Part shown: positions 59,926 to 64,000 of the stretch, piece by piece
Position numbering within the stretch: the stretch's first letter is position 1
Layout: every line of letters starts with the position of its first letter
Assembly: GCF_006438875.1 (NCBI RefSeq)
Contig: NZ_RCZH01000013.1
Span: 1 to 64,000, forward strand
Source: Flavobacterium pectinovorum
GTDB lineage: Bacteria > Bacteroidota > Bacteroidia > Flavobacteriales > Flavobacteriaceae
Direction of reading: 5' to 3'
Length of the DNA: 64,000 nt
Position numbers and translations under genes: made by a program
The notes under the pieces: generated by a model
The model's input: the letters and a program-made list of their open reading frames with translations, nothing else
Database searches by the model: none
Told to the model about the DNA's origin: nothing

Positions 59926-60486
59926 TTATCTATGTCTCTCCTTAGAAAAATAAGGATCGTTAGTACCATCAGGCAGAGCGGTTGTGAGATTATATAAAAA
60001 ATTCAATTCATCACTGTACATTTCTAAAATATCTACACTAATTCTTTTACCACGTGGAGAATTAGGAGCATCTAAAGACATCTCAGAATTTGGAGGAACA
60101 TTATTAAAAGTTAACTCCTCTGTTTTATAACATGTACCATCATCAATAATATAACAAATATCAACATAAACTACATCAAGCTTATAAGGAGTATCATTTC
60201 TACAAATGATTTTCAAATTCTCAACACCTCCCAAATCAAAATACTTATAATCATTAGTAGAAATCTTAATGTAATCTTTCCAAGAATTTCTAATCTGTTT
60301 ATTTCTTACAGTTAAATCATGTAAATATCTTTGTTGAGCATCATCCTGCATAACAGAATCCACCTTTTTATTAATACTTAATTGTTCCTCAAAATCGTTA
60401 TGAGAATCTATAAAAGATAACGAAACAAGAATAATAAGAACCGTTACCAATCCGATCAAAATTTTTATTAAAGTAGTTTTTTTCAT
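59926..60486 (-). CDS. single-pass membrane protein of unknown function
   Basis: 186 aa. One N-terminal helix (LIKILIGLVTVLIILVSLSF) is followed by an external domain of about 160 residues without known motif (DLGGVENLKIICRNDTPYKL; DVVYVDICYIIDDGTCYKTE). It may belong to the phage-like unit or to the host. Monocistronic with its own terminator, and divergent from the gene at 60650. Confidence 0.6.
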   Translation of the reverse strand: MKKTTLIKILIGLVTVLIILVSLSFIDSHNDFEEQLSINKKVDSVMQDDAQQRYLHDLTVRNKQIRNSWKDYIKISTNDYKYFDLGGVENLKIICRNDTPYKLDVVYVDICYIIDDGTCYKTEELTFNNVPPNSEMSLDAPNSPRGKRISVDILEMYSDELNFLYNLTTALPDGTNDPYFSKERHR

Positions 60487-60617
60487 AAGCGTGGTTTGTG
60501 AGGTTAAATTTACTAAAGATTTCCAAATATAATGCCAATAATTTTAATTTCACTTTGTCAATCGCTATAAAAGAATAAATAATTATACCTTAAAGTATTT
60601 CGCCTTTTCATTTTCAT

Positions 60618-60625
60618 TAAATTTG
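60618..60625 (+). promoter_or_regulatory. -7 box TAAATTTG for the gene at 60650
   Basis: Plus-strand TAAATTTG, 24 nt before the ATG. Confidence 0.5.
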
Positions 60626-60649
60626 TTAGCATCACTAAAATGAATAATA

Positions 60650-61009
60650 ATGAAAAATGAAATAAACGCACAAGATCTGCAAGACGCTGTAGATATTGCT
60701 CAAATGATTACTGGTTTCAAATGTGAAAGTAGTACATCGCAAATAAATTCAATAGTATATTGCGACATAAGATTTTGTACAGACATAAATGTCAACAAAG
60801 AAAAAGAAATAGAAATTGAAGCTTTTGACAGATACTTAGTAAGGAATTATAGCAAAGAAAATGGCTTTTTTCATTTTGAAAGTCCCTTAAAAGCCTTATC
60901 TACAATAATTAGAGCATGGCTTATGTGGAAAGATCATTTGCCTACTGATATTAAAAATGAATATTTAGAGAACGCAAGAAAAACTTACGATTCTATTAAC
61001 AATAATTAA
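60650..61009 (+). CDS. small protein of unknown function
   Basis: 119 aa, acidic, cytosolic. The helical start INAQDLQDAVDIAQMITGF is followed by DIRFCTDINVNKEKEIEIEA and an acidic tail. Not recognised. It ends at a bidirectional hairpin shared with the phage-like operon. Confidence 0.6.
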   Translation: MKNEINAQDLQDAVDIAQMITGFKCESSTSQINSIVYCDIRFCTDINVNKEKEIEIEAFDRYLVRNYSKENGFFHFESPLKALSTIIRAWLMWKDHLPTDIKNEYLENARKTYDSINNN

Positions 61010-61012
61010 TGC

Positions 61013-61044
61013 ATAAGCCTTTGTAAACTAATACAAAGGCTTAT
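61013..61044. terminator. bidirectional terminator between 60650 and the phage-like operon
   Basis: ATAAGCCTTTGT (61013-61024) pairs with ACAAAGGCTTAT (61033-61044). It overlaps the end of the gene at 61028. Confidence 0.75.
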
Positions 61045-61252
61045 CTATTACGTACTCATCAAAATATTGCCTAGCAATATATTTACCTGTTTTTCTATTG
61101 TAAATATTAATGTAGTGATAATCAAATCCCACATTTTTACACCAGTTATGTAGATAAAATATTGATTTGCAAAACTCTATTTTTATGGGGAGTACATTTT
61201 TATCTTTATTAAATACTGTACAGCTATATGGGGTTGGAGTATTATTAGCCAT
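61028..61252 (-). CDS. last gene of the phage-like operon, unknown function
   Basis: 74 aa, soluble, rich in aromatic residues (YLHNWCKNVGFDYHYINIYN). Its ATGGCTAA start overlaps the stop of the preceding gene by 8 nt, so translation is coupled. No family recognised. Confidence 0.6.
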   Translation of the reverse strand: MANNTPTPYSCTVFNKDKNVLPIKIEFCKSIFYLHNWCKNVGFDYHYINIYNRKTGKYIARQYFDEYVIDKPLY

Positions 61253-62096
61253 AAATATTGCTGATTTGTAACTCTATTCCAAAAAGTAGATTCTTAATCT
61301 TAAAACCTCCATTTATACAAACAAATGTTGAAATGTCAAATTCTCCTTTTTTGATAATACTTGTACCAACTTCAATATAGTTTACATAAAACCAAAATTC
61401 ATTAGTTCTTATATCAGTGAAAATAAAAACACTAAGACCATACGGATACGGATTAGTTGTAGTCATTTTTACATAATAATCTCCAAACTGAACAATACTA
61501 CCGTTATTTTGAACAGGAAAAGACGTAACCAAATCATAACCACTTCTAATGTAGTTCGGGCTTTCACCTTGAAATTCTAACGTATCAACATGAGTACCGT
61601 TTCTATAAGTATCATAAAACGCCGTATAGAACTTATTGTCAGATTGAATTGTTCCAAGTTTAATCAAAGAATAAACTCTAGTATCATAAGAATAGCCCGA
61701 GCCTTGCGAAAATCTTCCATCCAATCTAAACTGAGGTAATTTATATTCTTTCAAATATCTTAAAGGCTTTTTTTGAAAGTCGCTAAAGTTTGAAATTTCT
61801 ACACCCGCACCAGCGCTATAAGGAACACCTAGAAACATTTCAGTAAACGCAGTCGCAAAATAATTTTCGGGAATAACATTTAAATCGACATTGCCCAAAT
61901 CATTAATAATTGACAGCATAGGTAAACTATCATAATTATTAAATCGAACGCCATTAACACGCTTATTTTCAATATATAATGAAACTATGAAAAAAGGTGT
62001 TTCAATATCTTTTACAAGATAACCCTGCTCATAATCCAAAATAACTTCCTTTACCTTAACAGCATAAGTATCATCTATGTATTGTATAAAATTCAT
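61245..62096 (-). CDS. possible virion surface/spike protein
   Basis: 283 aa, acidic, beta-rich, no signal peptide or membrane segment (DSLPMLSIINDLGNVDLNVI; PYPYGLSVFIFTDIRTNEFW). In small phages a protein of this size and character between membrane and lytic genes is usually a capsid, spike or receptor-binding protein. That reading is inference only. Overlaps the next gene by 8 nt. Confidence 0.45.
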   Translation of the reverse strand: MNFIQYIDDTYAVKVKEVILDYEQGYLVKDIETPFFIVSLYIENKRVNGVRFNNYDSLPMLSIINDLGNVDLNVIPENYFATAFTEMFLGVPYSAGAGVEISNFSDFQKKPLRYLKEYKLPQFRLDGRFSQGSGYSYDTRVYSLIKLGTIQSDNKFYTAFYDTYRNGTHVDTLEFQGESPNYIRSGYDLVTSFPVQNNGSIVQFGDYYVKMTTTNPYPYGLSVFIFTDIRTNEFWFYVNYIEVGTSIIKKGEFDISTFVCINGGFKIKNLLFGIELQISNIYG

Positions 62097-62110
62097 ATTG
62101 CTTTATTTTT

Positions 62111-62689
62111 TTAAATCCACGTTTTATTATATTTTTTATATGTTGCTCGAACCTTAGCTAAATCAGAATCGGAGAGATACTTTAATAGATCATATTTGAG
62201 ATTTCTAGATCTAGTACAAACCTTGAAATATAAATCTTCCACAACTGGAAAAGTGCCTGGCACTGTTTTAAGTAATCTAACAGCTTTGGCTTCATCTTCA
62301 AACCATGCACTGACATTATATATATCAGTATCTAATAAAAAATGATTGTCTTCAACATTAGTACCTAAAGCAATAGCAATTCCCTGAGCAACTGTACCAC
62401 ATCTTTGCATGTCCTTATCACTCAAATTTGGGTACTTCTTTTGAACAGTAGTTATTTTCTTCTTTATGGTAACAGGGTCAGAAGTTCCATTTTCAGCATT
62501 ATTAACAACAATATCTGTATTGATCTTATTTTTTTGATTTAAAGCTAGAACAGTTCTTATATAGCGTACTAATGGAGGAACTCCAAAAATCAGTACTACT
62601 ATATATATCCAGTATTTGGAAAAGAAAAGAAGTGCAGAATCTAAGACTGCACCTCTTTTTGTATTTCTACTATTTCTTTGAACAGTCAT
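62111..62689 (-). CDS. phage-like membrane protein
   Basis: 192 aa. One central transmembrane helix (YWIYIVVLIFGVPPLVRYI) after a basic head, and a soluble C-terminal part (PNLSDKDMQRCGTVAQGIAI). Size and topology are like the membrane-associated proteins of lipid-containing phages. Gap of 4 nt to the next gene. Confidence 0.5.
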   Translation of the reverse strand: MTVQRNSRNTKRGAVLDSALLFFSKYWIYIVVLIFGVPPLVRYIRTVLALNQKNKINTDIVVNNAENGTSDPVTIKKKITTVQKKYPNLSDKDMQRCGTVAQGIAIALGTNVEDNHFLLDTDIYNVSAWFEDEAKAVRLLKTVPGTFPVVEDLYFKVCTRSRNLKYDLLKYLSDSDLAKVRATYKKYNKTWI

Positions 62690-62693
62690 GAAA

Positions 62694-62798
62694 CTATTTT
62701 TTAAATTTTTTGTACAAGAAATAAGCTACTACTATAGCACCACTAACAATAACAGTTGTTTTGTTGTTATTATAAAAAGTTTTGATTTTTTCTAACAT
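62694..62798 (-). CDS. 34-residue membrane peptide
   Basis: MLEKIKTFYNNN, then one helix (TTVIVSGAIVVAYFLY) and a basic tail KKFKK. It has a start, a stop 4 nt before the next gene, and a good context, so it is likely expressed. It could be a holin- or virion-membrane peptide. Confidence 0.6.
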   Translation of the reverse strand: MLEKIKTFYNNNKTTVIVSGAIVVAYFLYKKFKK

Positions 62799-62848
62799 TG
62801 TATTTTTTATTTGAATTAATAATTTTGTTTAACGCTTGTATCGTTTGT

Positions 62849-63394
62849 TTAGACTGTAACGGTGTAAACAGTATAAAAAAAAAGCACCACAGGAATAATT
62901 AAAGAACTCAGCTTAAATTTATTCTTAGCAGACACTACGACATTTTTTAGATTAAAATCTCCAATCATATCAATAGCGTCCTGTATATGTGAGTTTAAAA
63001 CTAAACCCGCATCAGTACCGTTTTCATATTTAATAATTGCCCTCGCAAGAGTTACCAAGAACAAAGAATCAACATTTTTAATTTGTTCATCAGGGGCAAG
63101 ACTTAAAGCCTTACAAACTGATTGAATGTATAATTCTGTATTGTTTTCGGATTTTGGAGCATACTCAGAAATTAACTTTCTGATAGTATTTTTTCCCTTG
63201 TCAATGTCATGTATTAAATCTCGAAGCATAGCACGAATACCAAATTTAATATCGGTAAACTGCTCAAAACGACCATCAGTATTGAGTTTTTTAGAAATCT
63301 TACCTTTCCAAGTTTCATTTGTAATTATAAGATTGCCCGGATTATTATTTCTAATTCCTCTACTCAAATCCTTTCTACCTAAAAAACTACTCAT
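62849..63394 (-). CDS. phage lytic-enzyme-type protein (RGIRNNNPGN motif)
   Basis: 181 aa from the ATG at 63394, which overlaps the stop of the preceding gene in ATGAGTAG; the TTG at 63400 is less likely. The N-terminal 110 residues SRGIRNNNPGNLIITNETWK, RFEQFTDIKFGIRAMLRDLI, and ISEYAPKSENNTELYIQSVC are the pattern of phage peptidoglycan-degrading proteins that databases label 'structural protein P5'. A C-terminal membrane helix (LSSLIIPVVLFFYTVYTV) anchors it. Most likely cuts the cell wall during infection or release. Confidence 0.7.
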   Translation of the reverse strand: MSSFLGRKDLSRGIRNNNPGNLIITNETWKGKISKKLNTDGRFEQFTDIKFGIRAMLRDLIHDIDKGKNTIRKLISEYAPKSENNTELYIQSVCKALSLAPDEQIKNVDSLFLVTLARAIIKYENGTDAGLVLNSHIQDAIDMIGDFNLKNVVVSAKNKFKLSSLIIPVVLFFYTVYTVTV

Positions 63395-63554
63395 TTTCAA
63401 CTTCTTTTATAGGTTCCGGCTTTACAGAATCTGAAAAATCAATTTTCTTAAGTTCGTCATGAACTAATTCAAGACCTTTTACAATGGCTAGAACTACAGC
63501 ACCATATTTGGCAATTAGTCCTATAATCGAAATAACTCCTTTTAACTTATTCAT
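63387..63554 (-). CDS. 55-residue single-helix protein
   Basis: MNKLKGVISIIGLIAKYGAV has a hydrophobic helix, and the rest is an acidic tail (SDSVKPEPIKEVENE). Starts inside the end of the preceding gene (GATGAATAA overlap) and ends inside the start of the next. Confidence 0.65.
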   Translation of the reverse strand: MNKLKGVISIIGLIAKYGAVVLAIVKGLELVHDELKKIDFSDSVKPEPIKEVENE

Positions 63555-63657
63555 CAGTTTTTTGTTTTAATTGTTTCTTTTTTTCTAAATACTCTTTTAG
63601 TAAATCAACTCCTTCATGAAGAATCAGAGGAAGGAATTTTAATAAGAACCTAAACAT
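63547..63657 (-). CDS. 36-residue amphipathic protein
   Basis: MFRFLLKFLPLILHEGVDLL then a charged tail with KEYLEKKKQLKQKTDE. The ATG shares its A with the TAA stop of the preceding gene (TAATG). Probably translated by re-initiation. No function known. Confidence 0.6.
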   Translation of the reverse strand: MFRFLLKFLPLILHEGVDLLKEYLEKKKQLKQKTDE

Positions 63658-63998
63658 TAGTTAGAGCGTACAAAAGTTCCCGCATAACCTCCGTTTTTTG
63701 CTTTTGGATTCATAACAAATGCCATTGCATCTATTACAACTTTTCCCGTTGAAGCTTGCATAGTTCCCCAATGAAATTCCTGAGAACCATTTTTAGTATT
63801 AGTAAAAGTTACAGCTATAGAGCCTAACCAACCTTTTTCACTAAGTTTCGATTTTGAAGTAGTTACTGCTTTAATAGAAATTAATTCCTTATTAGACAAT
63901 CTCCACCCAGTAGTTAAATACTGCTCAACACCTGCATTTGGTCCTGTTTTAGGATAGTATTTAGTGGTTTTAGCGCCTGAGTGCTTAACCTTTTGTTG
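63657..63998 (-). CDS. phage-like protein with HSGAK motif (5' end outside window)
   Basis: 113 visible residues, open to the window edge. It reads QQKVKHSGAKTTKYY, then VEQYLTTGWRLSNKELISIK, and SEKGWLGSIAVTFTNTKNG. The TTG at 63899 would give an 80-residue reading, but the frame continues upstream without a stop and with protein-like composition, so the true start is probably just past the edge. The HSGAK-type motif recurs in small Bacteroidota phages in my memory; this needs a search. Confidence 0.6.
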   Translation of the reverse strand, partial: QQKVKHSGAKTTKYYPKTGPNAGVEQYLTTGWRLSNKELISIKAVTTSKSKLSEKGWLGSIAVTFTNTKNGSQEFHWGTMQASTGKVVIDAMAFVMNPKAKNGGYAGTFVRSN

Positions 63999-64000
63999 AT

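Noticed and set aside
60560..60610. dif-like XerCD site near 60.6 kb
   Set aside because: The sequence is only weakly similar to any dif arm that I can recall and lacks a clear 11-6-11 layout.

Overview
The window looks like part of a Flavobacterium-type chromosome (Bacteroidota, Flavobacteriaceae). The reasons are: AT-rich DNA; many starts preceded by a TAnnTTTG -7 box and no evident Shine-Dalgarno sequence; many short lipoproteins with an SCxK/SCNK-type lipobox; a large Bacteroidota-type signal peptidase I; a fused alpha/beta E1 dehydrogenase; and intergenic regions crowded with palindromic repeat families. This assignment is inferred from sequence character only, because no database search was possible.

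Layout. 0-0.8 kb: the end of a small GIY-YIG endonuclease gene runs straight into a damaged tRNA-like sequence, followed by an intact tRNA-Val(UAC) with its own promoter and terminator. 1-5 kb: acyltransferase, membrane LytTR regulator, M28 peptidase. 5.2-14.7 kb: an XRE regulator, then a run of mostly single small secreted, lipoprotein or membrane proteins of unknown function, with a PQQ-like beta-propeller and a TlpA-like thioredoxin. 15-19 kb: signal peptidase I, then a cell-surface O-acetylation pair (SGNH/AlgX-like plus MBOAT). 19.3-23.6 kb: two TetX-like FAD monooxygenases interleaved with two AraC regulators. 24-25.3 kb: a predicted propeller-like gene between two nearly identical inverted 111-bp repeats. 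25.5-28.3 kb: ArsR/SRPBCC/DoxX genes with a double operator, and a phage-type S24 repressor facing two small ORFs. 28.4-37.4 kb: ABC-F ATPase with a structured leader, lipoproteins, transglutaminase-like and substrate-binding proteins (the latter behind an (AAAC)8 tract), VOC, DinB, nucleoside phosphorylase, SUI1, and a 2-oxoglutarate/iron oxygenase. 37.5-58.8 kb: mainly metabolic and housekeeping genes (E1 dehydrogenase, DUF885, an SDR/SDR/MBL/AraC operon, quinone reductase with a Crp/Fnr regulator, thioesterase, MscS channel, two helicases, type II NADH dehydrogenase, Bcr/CflA transporter).

58.8-64 kb: a different kind of DNA. It holds a MITE-like inverted repeat, a second XRE regulator paralogous to the one at 5.2 kb, an iteron-like AT-rich stretch, two genes of unknown function, and a tightly packed minus-strand operon. 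The operon has translationally coupled start/stop overlaps, three tiny mostly membrane proteins of 34-55 residues, a phage lytic-enzyme-type protein (RGIRNNNPGN motif), a membrane protein and a possible virion protein. I read it as one edge of an integrated small, probably tailless phage (or a phage-like plasmid) that continues past the right end.

The strongest second-look items are this phage-like operon, the GIY-YIG/tRNA chimera, the repeat families whose stems co-vary or whose loops are inverted between copies, the pair of apparently leaderless XRE regulators, the ABC-F leader, and the (AAAC)8 tract.
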